From contig ML660203.1 of NCBI GenBank assembly GCA_007570785.1, positions 9,389,183 through 9,453,182 of the forward strand: DNA of 64,000 nt, read 5' to 3'. Position 1 is the first letter of the stretch, and each line of letters starts with the position of its first letter. This DNA is from Antilocapra americana (lineage: Eukaryota > Chordata > Mammalia > Artiodactyla > Antilocapridae). Positions 11,427-23,190 of this stretch are shown here, piece after piece. The notes under the pieces are model-generated. The model was not told the DNA's origin. It worked only from the letters and a program-made list of their open reading frames with translations, and did no database searches. The translations under genes were made by a program, and so were the position numbers.

Positions 11427-13049
11427 TAGATAACTAATAAAGCAAAGCAAATTGAAAACACAGAGAGAGAAGTGGCTTTTTTATTCTCTTTCAAATTGGC
11501 AAAGAATTTAGAAGATAATTCTCAGTGCTGGCAAAGTGCTGGCAAATTGGCATTTTCCCACATGGCAAGTTGACTTATAAATTAATACAACCCTCTTGGG
11601 AAGCAATTTGGCAGTAAAATGTTTGTACTTTTATGAATTTTAGTTTTGATAACCTAATTCGAAATAATGCAGAATTACAGACCAGGCTTTATGATACAAA
11701 GTCATTAATTAAGGATTATTTATCATAGAAAAATTGGAAACTACTTCAAAATAGGGGAATGACTGAGTAAAACATAAGTTTGCCCATGTAATTAAAGAAA
11801 ACACAATTTACCCATGCACATGATATTTAATAATAATTCTAAATTACGTGCGAGTACATTTATTTTTTAAAACTGAATACAAAATTGTATATTTTAATAA
11901 AATATAATATCAACTACGTGAAAACAACAGCACAAATAGAAAATAGATTGCAAAAGAGTAATACTTGTTTCTAGTAAAGTTCATGAGTAATTTTTGCTTC
12001 TTCCTCATATCTGTTTTTTTCCAAAGTTTCTTCAATGAGCACATAATTTAAAATAATTAGTAAGGGACCGTAGAAGTTAACTTAGTACCTCTCTTCCCAG
12101 AGCAGGTGTCCACCCAGAAGGGAGTGGCCTCATTTGCTTTGTCCCCTTGACTCCTTCTCCTTGCCCTCCCCGGACTTCCTGTGTGTCAGGCCAGGGCTGT
12201 CTGGGACACACCAGGAGCCATAGGCCAGGACAAGTTCAGGCCAATGTATTGTGATGTCCTTGTTAGGGTGTTGGCCTGGAAACTCAGGTCTGTAGGCAGG
12301 GTTGATGTTAGTTTAGTGAAGCGGCTTTGGTTTCAGTTCAGAGGTTGGAGCTTTGGTGAAGGAGTACTCTGCCTATTGGTGAGCTAGTTAAAATACTCCA
12401 TCCCTCTGAAGTTGTCTTCATTAGGTTTTCACAAGGAAAACAAACAGATGTTAATAGGTATCCTGCCTGTTCACTGAGGGTGTTTGTCAGCAGTGAGATG
12501 CTCCAGACTGGGAATTCTTGAGGTTTGCCATCTAAGGACCCTTTCAGCGGTCCTTATGAGGCCTGGATGACAGAACTTGCCTCCCAAGGGAAAAGAAAGA
12601 TCAGTACTACCAGAGGTAGTCCAAAGAGCTCAGTCTCCTCTGATGTCAGATAGATGTCAACGAAAAAAATGTTGCCTTCAAAATCAGTAAATAAAGGGTA
12701 TTGCAGCCCTCAAGCCATCACATTACAGCTGCCCCGAAAGTTAACCCGGAAGGAACTGAGGATAGAAACAAGATGATCCCATCTAGTGGTCAGTGCTGCA
12801 GCCACCCTCCCCCCTCTCCCCCCTTACCCCAGACAGTGCACCCTGAGGAGGCTCAGGATGAGAATGTGCCCACCCAGGTAGCTGAGGTGCATATCAAAGG
12901 AATCATTTCAGTGAGACTCTTGCATCTGCTTTTTTTAAAAGAAAAGTGCTAAATTCCTTAACTTGAGATATCTTGTTTTCTTTCATTAACAGACTTTTGA
13001 TGTTCGAATTACCTGGTCTTTGTTTCAAAAACTAGGATAGGTTTCATGT

Positions 13050-13140
13050 TTATGTATGGCTGAGTCCCTTCACTGTTCACTTGAAACTATGTCAACATTG
13101 TTAATGAGCTATACCCTAATACAAAATAAAGTTTAAAACA
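13050..13140 (+). mobile_element. L1 3' tail
   Basis: GAAACTATGTCAACATTGTTAATGAGCTATACC followed by CTAATACAAAATAAAG is the sense 3' terminus of a bovine-type L1. Only the last 90 bp or so are present. Confidence 0.65.
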
Positions 13141-13324
13141 AAAAACGGCTATATATCCTGGCTCTTCCCTTACTTTAAAGCAGTCTCTCAGAGCTATCTG
13201 AGATGGTTTGGCTCAAGCTTAAGTCCTCAGTCTTATCCACCAAATGAAACATAAATCTCAACTTTTTAGGCTGTGCATTTTTTTTTCAGTCAAGACAGAC
13301 CTGCTGGTAGTGCCAGTACTTCCT

Positions 13325-13510
13325 GACAGTATCACCTTAAGCCAGTGACTTAACTGTTTGGGGCCTCAGTTTCCGGTCTGTAACACGCGGACTGAAACAA
13401 TCTACTGCGTAAAGGGAACATAATGAATGAGTAATGTGGAACAGTGTAGTGTAGGAGCAGGTACTGGATGCTCAGTAAATGGTGGTGCTGGTTGTTACTT
13501 TTACTATTAT
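13325..13510 (+). repeat. MIR SINE
   Basis: AGCCAGTGACTTAACTGTTTGGGGCCTCAGTTTCC, then GGATGCTCAGTAAATGGTGG near the 3' end: the standard MIR order. Confidence 0.65.
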
Positions 13511-13949
13511 CTTCCTGTTTAAAAGATGCCACAGGATAGACAGGGTCTCCCTGAGCCTTCTGGAGAGGACTGGGAGAAGGTTAAAATGAGAGGTTCTCTT
13601 CCTGGAGCCCTGGAAGAGCACGGCAGAGTGGTGATCCTGAGCCCTGATGAACCCATCACTTCCATATGTGCTTCCTCTGGGTAACCTTTTCACAGCCCCA
13701 TGGACCCCAGGATGAACCAGCCTGGGATTTTGTCAGATCCACCCAACTTCGAAACCTGTTTGTTTTAGTTACCGGTGCTGAGGCCTCAGGCAGATCACAC
13801 AGCCTCTAGAGCTTCAATTTGATCACACAGATAAGATCAGCCTCATGGATTAGTGGAGGAATAAACAAGAAACAAAAACCCAGTAGTTCTCTGTTTGTTG
13901 TGATGTTAATGATACAGTCATGGACTGAGGTCTAGAAGGTAGCACAGTA

Positions 13950-14195
13950 ATGCAATAAAAGACTAGGGGCTCTGGAAAGCGACTTTCTTGGTTCATATTC
14001 TATTACTGTTCACCAGTTTGGGAACCCTTGGCAAATAACATCTCTGTCCTTCAGTTGACTTATCTGTAAAATGGGGATAGAATTAGTACCCACTTCATGG
14101 AATTATTGGAAGGACTAAATGACTTAATGGGTTTAAAGTGCTTATAGTCGTGGCTGGAACAGAATATATGCTCAGTGAATTATCGTCATCATCAT
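13950..14195 (+). repeat. MIR SINE
   Basis: A nearly full MIR: CTAGGGGCTCTGGAAAGCG, CTTATCTGTAAAATGGGGATAG, TACCCACTTCATGGAATTATTGG, ATATGCTCAGTGAATTATCG, ending in a CATCATCATCA tract. Confidence 0.75.
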
Positions 14196-15003
14196 CACTA
14201 ATGTGGATGGACCACTCTGAGAATGCCTGTACTGTTCAAAGAATACTGGGTAAGGAGGCTGGACCACTGAGCCAGGCCCTAGCCCCTCCTCCTGCCCAGT
14301 GTCTTGCTTGCTATTCAGGCCCTAGTGTGGCGTCCTCTTCTGAGTGTCCTCTGGGACCTCAGTCCTTTTGACCACATTCCAGTCTGTCCCACTGCCTATT
14401 GTAGTACAGGTCGCTGTCTGTGTCCCAGTCTCTGCTCATTCTACTTGAATTCCACATCTTGAACCAGCCCCCACAGCCCCACCTCATCAACATTCCTGCA
14501 CTGTCCTGTAGCTCTGCCCCCAACCTAGGCCCCGATCCCTTCAAAGTACAGTCCCTGGAGGCAGAGTGTTAGCCCAGGTCTTGCCAAGGCTTGTTTTGGC
14601 CTCCACGCTGAAACAAATAGAGGCTTGGAAAACATAGTCAAAGCTCGATTGGCTAGATAATGAAATTTCCTGTAGCCAGTGCACATATACAGCTGACTAA
14701 TTTACTTTAATATTCTTACGATAAGGCCAAAGACTATAGTACAGAAAACCTGGTGCCTGAGTATCTGGGCCATTCTAGCAGATAAATGGTAGCAATTATA
14801 TCTTTTTGGGGGGCTAAAGTTCAGTCTTCTTGGTATAGTTTCTCCTGGTTAGATGAGCAGGATGCCCTAGCTCTTGCCCAAATGAGACTGCCACTTCATT
14901 ATTATTTGAGATACCATGCCCAGGCTTGTAGACATGTTCTTGAATGATTGTGCAAGCTAAGCCTTCCTTGATCTGACCCTTATCTACTTGCTTGCTGAGA
15001 CTT

Positions 15004-15116
15004 TTTTTGGCCACACTGTGTGGCACATGGGGTTTTAGTTCTCCGACTAGGGATTGAACCCCCGCCCCTTGCATTGGAAGCCACGGTCTTCAGCACTGGA
15101 CCACCAGGGAAGTCCC
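15004..15116 (-). repeat. CHR-type SINE with 12-bp target duplication
   Basis: Reversed CHR SINE (TTTTGGCCACACTGTGTGGC, ACTAGGGATTGAACCCCCGC, CACTGGACCACCAGGGAAGTCCC). TTGCTGAGACTT occurs at 14992-15003 and 15117-15128. Confidence 0.85.
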
Positions 15117-15349
15117 TTGCTGAGACTTCTTAGATTGTAACTTTTTGTTGAAGTACAACATATATACAGAAAAGAGCACAAATCATTAGTGTATAGTTCA
15201 GTGAATTTTCACAAGATGATGAGTAACCAACACATTAAAAAAAAGAAACAGAATGTTACGAACATTCACAGAAGTCCCTTTTGCACCCCTCTTCCAGCCA
15301 CTCCTTCCAACTCTGTTTTTGCCACGTTGAGCTAATTACAGTCCTGCTC

Positions 15350-15611
15350 CTTCCACCCCCAGCACACCATTCTTTCCCTCGCCCTCCTGCCTGTGCAACT
15401 GCTGTTCCCTTGGACTGCCAAGCTTCACCTACTCACTGTTCAAAACTCAGGTGTCATCTTCTCCTCATGGGTTCTGAACACTTCCATCATACTTTCCTCC
15501 CATGTTTTGCCATTGTTTACTGGGAGCTTCCTGAGGACAGAAACTATCTGAGTCATCAGTCTTCTGCACTCAGCACAGGCTTGGCATAGCATTCCAGAAA
15601 TGTTTGCATAT
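15350..15611 (+). repeat. L2 LINE 3' end
   Basis: Carries the L2 order: a C/T-rich section, CAAAACTCAGGTGTCATCTTC, then TACTGGGAGCTTCCTGAGGACAG and CAGCACAGGCTTGGCATAGC. A BovB 3' end follows directly. Confidence 0.5.
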
Positions 15612-15956
15612 TGTATTGTTGTTGTTGTTCCGTCTCTGAGTTGTGTCCAACTCTTTGTGACCTCATGGACTGCAGCACACCAGCCTTCCCTGTCCTTCAC
15701 TGTCTCCCAGAGTTTGCTCAAACTCATGTCCATTGAGTCAGTGATGCCATCCAACCATCTCACCCTCTGCAGCCCTCTTCTCCTGCCCTCAGTCTTTCCC
15801 AGCATCAGGGTCTTTTCGAGTGAATTGGCTCTTTGCATCAGGTGGCCAAAGGATTGGAGCTTCAGCATCAGTCCTTCCAACGAATATTCAGGGTTGATTT
15901 CCTTTAGGATTGACTGGTTTGATCTCCTTGCGGTCCAAGGGACTCTCAAGAGTGTC
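15612..15956 (-). mobile_element. BovB 3' end, 5'-truncated
   Basis: A (GTT)n tail, then GTCTCTGAGTTGTGTCCAAC and further reversed BovB 3'UTR and C-terminal coding sequence. An open frame on the minus strand (to 15949) reads the typical [14 protein letters not shown] and [15 protein letters not shown] pieces. Only about 345 bp of element remain. Confidence 0.85.
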
Positions 15957-16337
15957 TAAAATATTTGAAGACACCTTTTATTTTTATCTTTCCTGACCCT
16001 GTCCCAAGCACATACCATCCTCCTGCCATCCTAATTCACTCTTCTTGCCTCTTCTAGTTTTTTTTTAAAAACCATGTCAGCCCTGTCTGAATCTCTCGTG
16101 TGCCTCCACACTCCCCCCTCACTGTTGCTCAGACTGTGTTTGTGCCCCATCCACACATGCCCTAGCCTCCTACACAGCAGGCTCCTGACTATTGCAGGAC
16201 CACGTTTCTGTCCCCAGACCAGAGGTCTCAGTCTACTAATAGTTTGCTCCACATCCTCTGTGCTGGCGCCTGCCACAGGTCCTCAACTGCTATTCTGCAG
16301 GGTCTGTTTTATTTAAAAGTCAATCTATGGTAAGCAT

Positions 16338-16545
16338 CTTATGGCTTAGATGGTAAGGAATCTGCCTGCAATGCAGGAGACCTGGGTTCAATCCCTGGGT
16401 TGGGAAGATCCCCTGGAGAAGGGAACGGCAACCCACTCCAGTATTCTTGCCTAGAGAATTCCATGGACAGAGGAGCCTGGTGGGCTACAGTCCATGGGAT
16501 TGCAAAGAGTCGGACATGACCGAATGACTAACACTCTGTGTTTCA
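16338..16545 (+). repeat. Bov-tA SINE, nearly complete
   Basis: A tRNA-like head (GGCTTAGATGGTAAGGAATC, GGTTCAATCCC) followed by the BovA part (GGAGAAGGGAACGGCAACCC, CAGAGGAGCCTGGTGGGC, AAAGAGTCGGACATGACC). Confidence 0.9.
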
Positions 16546-16624
16546 TTACTCTGTATTTTATACTTCATAAGTTTTCCTTTCTCAAGAACATTGGTCTCAA
16601 TTAGACTTAAGATGATCATTTCAC

Positions 16625-16715
16625 AATATGTAGAAACATCAAGTCATTATGTTGTACCTCTGAAACTTATATAATGTTATATGTCAATTATATCTCAATT
16701 AAAAAAAGAGAGAAA
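16625..16715 (+). mobile_element. L1 3' tail
   Basis: ATTATGTTGTACCTCTGAAAC followed by TATGTCAATTATATCTCAATT and an A-rich end is a sense L1 3' terminus. Confidence 0.6.
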
Positions 16716-16751
16716 ATTGATTTTCTCCTAAGATTTTTTAAAAAGTTTTCA

Positions 16752-16895
16752 GGGAAACTCCCTGGTGGTCCAGTGGTTAGGACTTCGCACTTTCACTGCA
16801 GAGGGCGTGGGTTTGATCCCTGGTCCGGGAGCTAAAATCCCACAAGCTGCACAGTGCAGCCAAATAAAAACAAGATAATTACAAAAATAAAAAGG
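16752..16895 (+). repeat. CHR-type SINE
   Basis: ACTCCCTGGTGGTCCAGTGG, GGTTTGATCCCTGGTCCGGG, CACAGTGCAGCCAAATAAAA and an A-rich tail. Confidence 0.85.
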
Positions 16896-17074
16896 ATTTC
16901 ACATGTATCACTGAATGATATTCATTCATTCACCACGTGGGTGAGGTATTGTGCTAAGATGCTAGAGAGTCTAAGTTAAGAGAGGTTTATTGCCTTTGAT
17001 TAACTCACAGACAAATGAGAGAGAAGTATTAGCAAATTATTAGAAGAGTGTCAGTACTGAATGAGTGTTGAATG

Positions 17075-17270
17075 AATAAGAAAATGGGCATTGGAATCAG
17101 CTGAGTGATCCCATTACTTAATGTGATGCATTACCTTTGTTTCTGTACCTTGGTTTCTTCACCTAAAGAGCTTTGACATACAGAGGTTAGGTTCCTGGCC
17201 CCTAGTAAGTGATCTGTAAATGGTAGCTATACTTGACTATCATCAGCATCTCTGCTTAGGCCTCATAGAG
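17075..17270 (+). repeat. MIR SINE, diverged
   Basis: GGCATTGGAATCAGCTGAG, TACCTTGGTTTCTTCACC and CCCTAGTAAGTGATCTGTAAATGG follow the MIR consensus with many changes. Confidence 0.5.
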
Positions 17271-17950
17271 GAAGTAACATTTCAACTAGTCACTAAAGGA
17301 TGGGTCTCTACTAGAAGGAGGACAAGGAAGGACAGCTAAGAAATAGCCTGAGAACAGACATAGAAGAATGAAAGAGCGTGACGTTTTTAGACATTGGGGA
17401 GTGATCAGTGTAGCTGAAGAACAGAGGATGTGTAGGAGATGGTGAGAGATGAAGCTCGGGAAATAAGACCCAGATAGTGAAGGGTCTTATTAAAAATTAG
17501 TAAATTAATTATTTGGCTGTGCCAGGACTTAGTCATGGTGCATGGCATCTTCGATCTTCGTAGCTACATGTGGGATCCTTACTTGCAGCATGGGAGCTCT
17601 TAGTTGGGGCATGTGGGATCTAGTTCTCTGACCAGGTATCATACCAGGGCTCCCTTCACTGGGAGTGCGGAGTCTTAGCCACTGGACCACCAGGGAAGTT
17701 CTCAGTGAAGGGTCTTGTTTGCTGCTAGAATTTGGACATAATCTGATAGATGAAATAGAACCCTGAGAAGTCTTTCAAGTGGGGCTTGTCACAATTTAAA
17801 CTGTCTTTTAGAAGTTTCCTCCTGGTACTTCTGTGGAGGATGGATTGGGTGGGAGGGAGGTGGGGAGACCACTGAGTAGAAGAACCTGCTGAAAACTGGT
17901 GACAGAAGATGAGAGTACTAATTGCAGCGATGGATATTCCATAGGTGGGT
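17270..17950 (+). repeat. Ancient mammalian repeat (family not named), split by a SINE
   Basis: CTAAAGGATGGGTCTC, GAGTGATCAGTGTAGCTG, GTGAAGGGTCTT and, after the SINE, GGAGGATGGATTGGGTGGG with GGGGAGACCACTGAG follow the same old repeat pattern as 245-720. A 172-codon open frame on the opposite strand (17808-18326) overlaps it and is not considered a gene. Confidence 0.4.
17489..17703 (-). repeat. CHR-type SINE with 13-bp target duplication
   Basis: Reversed CHR SINE ending CCACTGGACCACCAGGGAAG. AGTGAAGGGTCTT lies at 17476-17488 and 17704-17716, so it landed inside the older repeat. Confidence 0.85.
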
Positions 17951-18440
17951 CAGCGGGGTGTGGTGACTGGTGGAAGGATTGTGAGAGCAGGAGGGTTGAA
18001 GAAGAGCTGCAATGTCCAGAGAGCTGCTGATGCCACATACTGGTAGAGGGACTAGCAGAAGGAACAGATTTTTCCTTCCTAATGATTTCATCCAAGGAGA
18101 AAGACTGCTTCTTCCTGATCTTGGAAGCAAGTATTCTAAAACTCATAAATCCATTCTTTAGCTCGGAGCAGTTTCTTCTCTCTTGGGCCTTATAAATAGT
18201 TAGCTGCTCCAGACAAATAATTACTGATCTCGGGTGCTTAGGGCAGAAGGTGGCTTTGTTTCTTTCACTCCCTGGAGTCTCTTGTAGGGGAGAGAGGGGT
18301 GAAAGCCATGTGTTTGTTTTCACCACATTTGTAAGAATGGAGTTGAAACATTACCCTTCCTCTGTTAAGGGACACATGGGCCTCTTCTCACTCCCATGGC
18401 CATTAATCTCTGTAGAAAACAGTGTTTAATTTAAAAGTTC

Positions 18441-18670
18441 TTGGGACTTCCTTGGCGGTCCAGTGGTTAAGAATACACCTTCCAGTGCAGGGGACACAGG
18501 TTCTATCCCTGGTCAGGGAACTAAGATCCCACATGCCGAGGGGCAACTAAGCCCACGCACCGCAACTACTGAGGCGACAATGCTCTGCCGCTAGAGAGCC
18601 GCAACGAAAGATCCTGCGTGCTGCAATTAAGACCTGACACAGCTAAATTTTTCTTTTTCCCCAAAAAAGT
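18441..18670 (+). repeat. CHR-type SINE, long form
   Basis: GGGACTTCCTTGGCGGTCCAG, GGTCAGGGAACTAAGATCCC, GCACCGCAACTACTGAGGC, ending GACCTGACACAGC. AAAAGTTC at both ends (about 18434 and 18666) is a probable short target duplication. Confidence 0.85.
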
Positions 18671-19635
18671 TCATTCCAGCTTTCCCCATCTCTTTCCTGG
18701 TTTCCCACAAAATATTATTCACCTTTTATGCGCTGGTCAAGGAATTCTGAGTCCCCCCCTAGTTGTCGGACTCCGACAAGAGTAGCACCTTGCCCACCAC
18801 CACCATCTCCCTATCTTAGAATTGACCCGGTTCTGGTTCTAGCTGTGTGGGGGCCTCTGCTGGTAACGTAGCTTGGCTGGGCACAATCTGTCCCTGCTCA
18901 GTCTTACTTACAACTACCGTGGATACAGGCCGTCATGCTGGCATTAGTCAACAATAGCCCATTGTGTAGAGTTCTGTCCTTGGTCTTTTACTTCCAGCTT
19001 CCTCCTTTCTCTGCCTTCTTTCTACTTTCTTTCAACCAGGAATTGTTTTCAGCTGATGAGTTTCATTGGCTTGAAGTGTGAAGTGCCCAAGGTTATTTTC
19101 TCCATCACTCTCCTGTGAAGTAGTCACTTTCATAACCCTCCCTCTTCCAAGATGGCTGTTAGATGTTCCAAGTATAGATTTTCCTTGATTTATAATGAAG
19201 TTATATCCCAGTAAACCCATCACAGGTTGGACATATCCTAAGTTAAAGCCACATTGAGTATACCTCACCTCCTGGACATTATAGCTTAGTTTAACCTAGC
19301 CTACCTTAAGTGTGCTCAGAACACCTACATGAGTCTACAGTTGGGCAGGCAAAATCATCCAACACAAAGCCTATTGTATAATAAAGTGTTGAATATTCAT
19401 GCAATTTGTTGAATCTGTGCTGAAAGTGAAAAGTGAATGGATTGCAAGTGTGTTGATTGTTTAACATCGAGATTGAGTGGTTGACTGGGAGCTGTGGCTG
19501 CTGCTGCTCACCATCACTAGACTGGGGAAAAAGAAAATTCAAAATTAGAAGTATGGTTTCTGCTGAATGCTTATCACTTTTGTACCATCATAAAAAAAAA
19601 AAAAAAGCAAGTCAAACCACTGTGCATAGACCACA

Positions 19636-20490
19636 TTCAGCTCAGTTCAGTTCAGTCGCTCAGTCGTGTCCAGCTCTTTGCGACCCCATGGATTGCAGCA
19701 CGCCAGGCCTCCCTGTCCATCACCAACTCCCAGAGTCTACCCAGACCCATGTCCATCACGTCGGTGATGCCATCCAGCCATGTTATCCTCTGTCATCTCC
19801 TCCTCCTGCCCCCAATCCTTGCCAGCATCAGGGTCTTTTCTAGTGAGTCAGCTCGTCGCATGAGGTGGCCAAAGTATTGCAGTTTCAGTTTCAACATCAG
19901 TCCCTCCTCCAGTGAACACCCAGGACTGATTTCCTTTAGGATGGACTGGTTGGATTTCCTTGCAGTCCAAGGACTCTCAAGAGTCTTCTCCAACACCACA
20001 GTTCAAAAACATCAATTCTTTGGTTCTCAGCTTTCTTCACCGTCCAACTCTCACATCCATCCATGACTACTGGAAAAACCATAGCCTTGACTAGACAGAC
20101 CTTTGTTGGCAAAGTAATGTCTCTGCTTTTAAATATGCTGTCTAGGTTGGTCATAACCTTCCTTCCAAGGAGTAAGCATCTTTTAATTTCGTGGCTGAAA
20201 TCACCATCTGCAGTGATTTTGGAGCCCCCAAAAATAAAGTCTGACACTGTTTCCACTGTTTCCCCATCTATTTGCCATGAAGTGATGGGACCAGATGCCA
20301 TGATCTTAGTTTTCTGAATGTTGAGCTTTAAGCCAACTTTTTCACTCTCTTTCACTTTCATCAAAAGGCTTTTTAGTTCCTCTTCACTTTCTGCCATAAG
20401 GGTGGTGTCATCTGCATATCTGAGGTTACTGATATTTTTCCCAGCAGTCTTGATTCCGGCTTGTGCTTCTTCCAGCCCAGCATTTCTCAT
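19636..20490 (-). mobile_element. BovB LINE 3' end with RT C-terminal part, 5'-truncated
   Basis: About 855 bp of BovB in minus orientation. The 3' tail is at the left (CAGTTCAGTTCAGTCGC). On the minus strand the frame reads the RT catalytic box LRYADDTTLMAES, then GETVETVSDFIF and MVFPVVMDGCESW. The element stops abruptly at MRNAGLEEAQ. The YADD aspartates are retained, but without endonuclease and most of RT it is dead. No clear target duplication was found. It is the reverse complement of 35343-36196. Confidence 0.9.
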
Positions 20491-20874
20491 TAGTGGGCAG
20501 AAAAGTCTTATGAAACAGCTCCTTCTGTTTATTTCTGGAGCTGAGTTAGGAGAGGGTAAAATTCTCTGGACTGAGTAGAGTGAATAGTTCCTTCTTTCAT
20601 GAAACACCTTTGAGAGGATGTCTGTTTTTTTTTTTTCCAGTAAAAGTTGACCCCACACTAATAAGAGTGACCATGAACACCGTTATTTGATGAAATATTA
20701 TCATTATAGATTCCAGCCTTGGACCATCAATTGATCTCTATGCCACTCTAGAATCTATAGTAAACTAAATATCTCTAGCCTTGATTTTAGGGTTCTCCTT
20801 TATCTTAAACCATCTGAAGGGGAATAGCTACTTGGTTTTGAAAAATATATCATTTTTTACTTAAATCTATCTAG

Positions 20875-21870
20875 TTTTTTTAAACTGAAGTATAATTGAT
20901 TTACAGTGTTGTAGTGTGTATCTGCTAATCTCAAACTCCTAACTTAACCCTCTGTCATCCCCTTTCCCTCTTTGGTAACAGTAAGTTTGTTTTCTCTGTC
21001 TGTGAGTCTGCTTCTGTTTCATAAATAAGTTCATTTGTGTCATATTCTAGATTCCACATATAAATGGTATCATGTGGTTGCTTGTCTTTCTAACTTCACT
21101 TAGTATGATAATCTCTTGGTCCATCCATGTTGCTGCAAATGGCATTTTCATTCTTTTTTATGGCTAAGTGATATTCTGTTGAGTATATATACCACATCTT
21201 CTTTATTTATCTGTTGGTGGACATTTAGGTTGTTTCCATGTCTTGTACATAGTGCTGCTATGGATATTGGAGGGCATATATATTTTTGGATTAGAGTTTT
21301 CTCCAGATATACACCCAGAAGTGGGATTTTTGGATTATTTGGCAACTCTAGTTTTTAGTTTTTTAAGGAACCTCCGTTCTGTTTTCCATAGTGGCTGCAC
21401 CAACTTACATTTCTACCAACAGTGTAGGAGAGTTCCCTTTTTTCCACACCCTCTCCAGCAGTTGTTATTTGTAGACTTTTTAATGATGGTCCTTCTGACC
21501 AATGTGATGTGGTCCCTCATTGTAGTTTTAATTTGCATTTCTCTAATAATTAGTGATGTTGAACATCTTTTCATGTGTTTGTTGGTCACTTGTATGTCTT
21601 TGGAGAAATGTCTGTTTAAGTCTTCTGCTCATTTTTTGATTGGGTTTTGTTTTTTTGTTATTGAAATGTGTGAGCTGTTTATATATTTTAGAAATTAATC
21701 CCTTGTCAGTTGTATCATTTAGAAATATTTTCTCTCAGTCCAAAGGTTGTCTGTTTGTTTTGTTTATGATTTCCTTTGCTGTACAAAAGCTTTTAAATTT
21801 GATTAGGTCCTATTTGTTTATTTTTGCTTTCGTTTCTGTTGCCTTGGGAGATAAGATATCAGTTTTTTTC
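20875..21870 (-). mobile_element. L1 3' part, antisense, about 1 kb
   Basis: Reversed L1: AAACTGAAGTATAATTGATTTACAGTG, TATATACCACATCTTCTTTATTTATC, GGGATTTTTGGATTATTTGGC, TAGTTTTAATTTGCATTTCTC and TTGTCAGTTGTATCATTTAG. These correspond to the 3'UTR followed by the ORF2 C-terminus. The short plus-strand ORFs here are antisense shadows. Confidence 0.85.
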
Positions 21871-22289
21871 TTAAGACAAAAACAAAGGATCCTTATAGGA
21901 AGTTTAGAATATACAGAGAAGCAAAAATGAAAAATCACCATAATCCAAGAAGAACACTGTGAAATTTGTGGCCTAGCCATTTAGGTTTTTTAAAAATATA
22001 TTTATTTATTTATTTATTTATTTTTAAAAAGAGGTTATAGCATGTATCTCTTTTATGATCTTCAGTTAATAGAATGTTATAAGTATCTCTCTCCATGTCA
22101 TTGAAAATTCTTTATAACATCATATTTAGTAATTCCATAGTGGCCCATTTTATGTAGAGAATAGGGACATTATTAATAAAGATAAATATATTTTAATTTG
22201 AAAAAATAAAAAGCATATGACCAAAAGAGTACAAAAGGAAAGGATATTATAAAAATAGTGATAGACTGTTACAACAATCAAAAGAATAG

Positions 22290-22422
22290 GTTTCAGAGAC
22301 TTCCATGGTGATTCAGTGGTTAGGACTCTGTGCTTCCACTGAGGGGAGTGTGGGTTTGATCCCTGATTGGGGAACAAAGGTCCTGCATGCTCCCCAGTGT
22401 GACACCCCCCCAAAAAAAAGTA
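22290..22422 (+). repeat. CHR-type SINE
   Basis: GACTTCCATGGTGATTCAGTGG, GTGGGTTTGATCCCTGATTGGG, GTCCTGCATGCTCC and a C/A-rich tail. Confidence 0.8.
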
Positions 22423-22805
22423 TACGTTTCACAGCTCTGAATCTCGTAAGCAATAATTGTAAGCTTAATAAAGTGTTTAGTTAAATAGGACATGGGTGTT
22501 AACAGACTAGATCTTTTTATTCATCTTTGGGCTGAAGTTTTGTAAACTCTGGGTCTGAAAATTTTACAAGAAGTATACCTGTGGTGTTACTAAAGGTAAG
22601 TGGTTTTGACTTTCTTGGTTTCCTTCATTAGAAATTAAGCCGAGAAGCTCTCACTCTTGTGAGTTTGCGTATGTCTTAGGCCCCACGAGACATTTGACAG
22701 ATTATTTGACGGCAGTCATGGGAGTTTTCTTGTTTGGGAGGACTGGCTGAATTGAATCTTAGTCAATGTGCCTGGATGAGTCCGTGTATTTCTTTCTTTC
22801 TACAG

Positions 22806-22903
22806 GCAGTGCCCTCCTCAGTGCTATCTTTCTTGCCTTAGCAACGTACCAGTCTCTGTACCCACTCACTTTGTTTGTCCCAGGACTCCTCTATCTCCTC
22901 CAG
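22806..22903 (+). CDS. PIGU: PIGU internal exon (about residues 176-208)
   Basis: A 98-nt exon with two leading bases and 32 whole codons, ending in phase 0. The acceptor is TTTCTTTCTACAG ending at 22805, and the donor is CAG|GTAAGC at 22904. It encodes [19 protein letters not shown] followed by [14 protein letters not shown], two hydrophobic segments separated by a short polar turn. It is a small exon isolated between two introns of about 20 kb each. Both introns carry BovB copies in opposite orientation, which could base-pair across this exon. Skipping it would shift the frame (98 is not a multiple of 3), so an exon-less transcript should be non-functional. Confidence 0.96.
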
Positions 22904-23079
22904 GTAAGCACTTGCTCGTCAGAAGCCAACACTCAGGTGACATTTAATACACAGCACCGTCCTTGCTTAGGGGAAAGACGGGCATGGCACAATAAACACT
23001 GTGGGACTGGGTCCCCAGTTCACATTTGCTTTCTTCTCCTTGAAAACGCAAAGAAACTTGACTAACTTTAAACAAAGTG

Positions 23080-23190
23080 AACCCCCGGGTAGCCATTCCC
23101 TTTTCCGGGGGATCTTCCTTACCCAGGGATCGAACCCAGGTCTCCTGCATTGCAGGCAGATTCTTTATCTGAGCCACCAGGGAACCTCCA
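23080..23190 (-). repeat. Bov-tA SINE, truncated
   Basis: Reversed Bov-tA: AGCCATTCCCTTTTCCGGGG, CCCAGGGATCGAACCCAGG, GCAGGCAGATTCTTTATCTG, AGCCACCAGGGAACC. Confidence 0.85.

Larger units (their letters stand above)
3207..22805 (+). other. PIGU: PIGU intron of 19,599 bp
   Basis: A large intron filled with repeats that are listed separately. Stretches in which I see nothing definite are about 4420-5100, 5640-6040, 7720-8050, 8190-9060, 11440-13050, 13140-13325, 14190-14990, 15130-15350, 15960-16335, 17950-18440, 18670-19635, 20490-20870, 21870-22290 and 22425-22805. A 15-A run lies near 19590 and a TATT repeat at 22003-22022. Confidence 0.75.

Noticed and set aside
16338..16420. tRNA-like sequence with A and B boxes
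   Set aside because: It is the tRNA-derived head of a Bov-tA SINE, followed by the BovA part. The same applies to all CHR and Bov-tA copies; no true tRNA gene was seen.
17808..18326. 172-codon open frame on the minus strand
   Set aside because: Overlaps an old dispersed repeat in its downstream half, has no recognisable domain, splice signals or promoter, and low-complexity Ser/Pro composition.
21116..21930. Overlapping plus-strand frames of 80-151 codons
   Set aside because: Antisense translation of an L1 3'UTR and ORF2 end.
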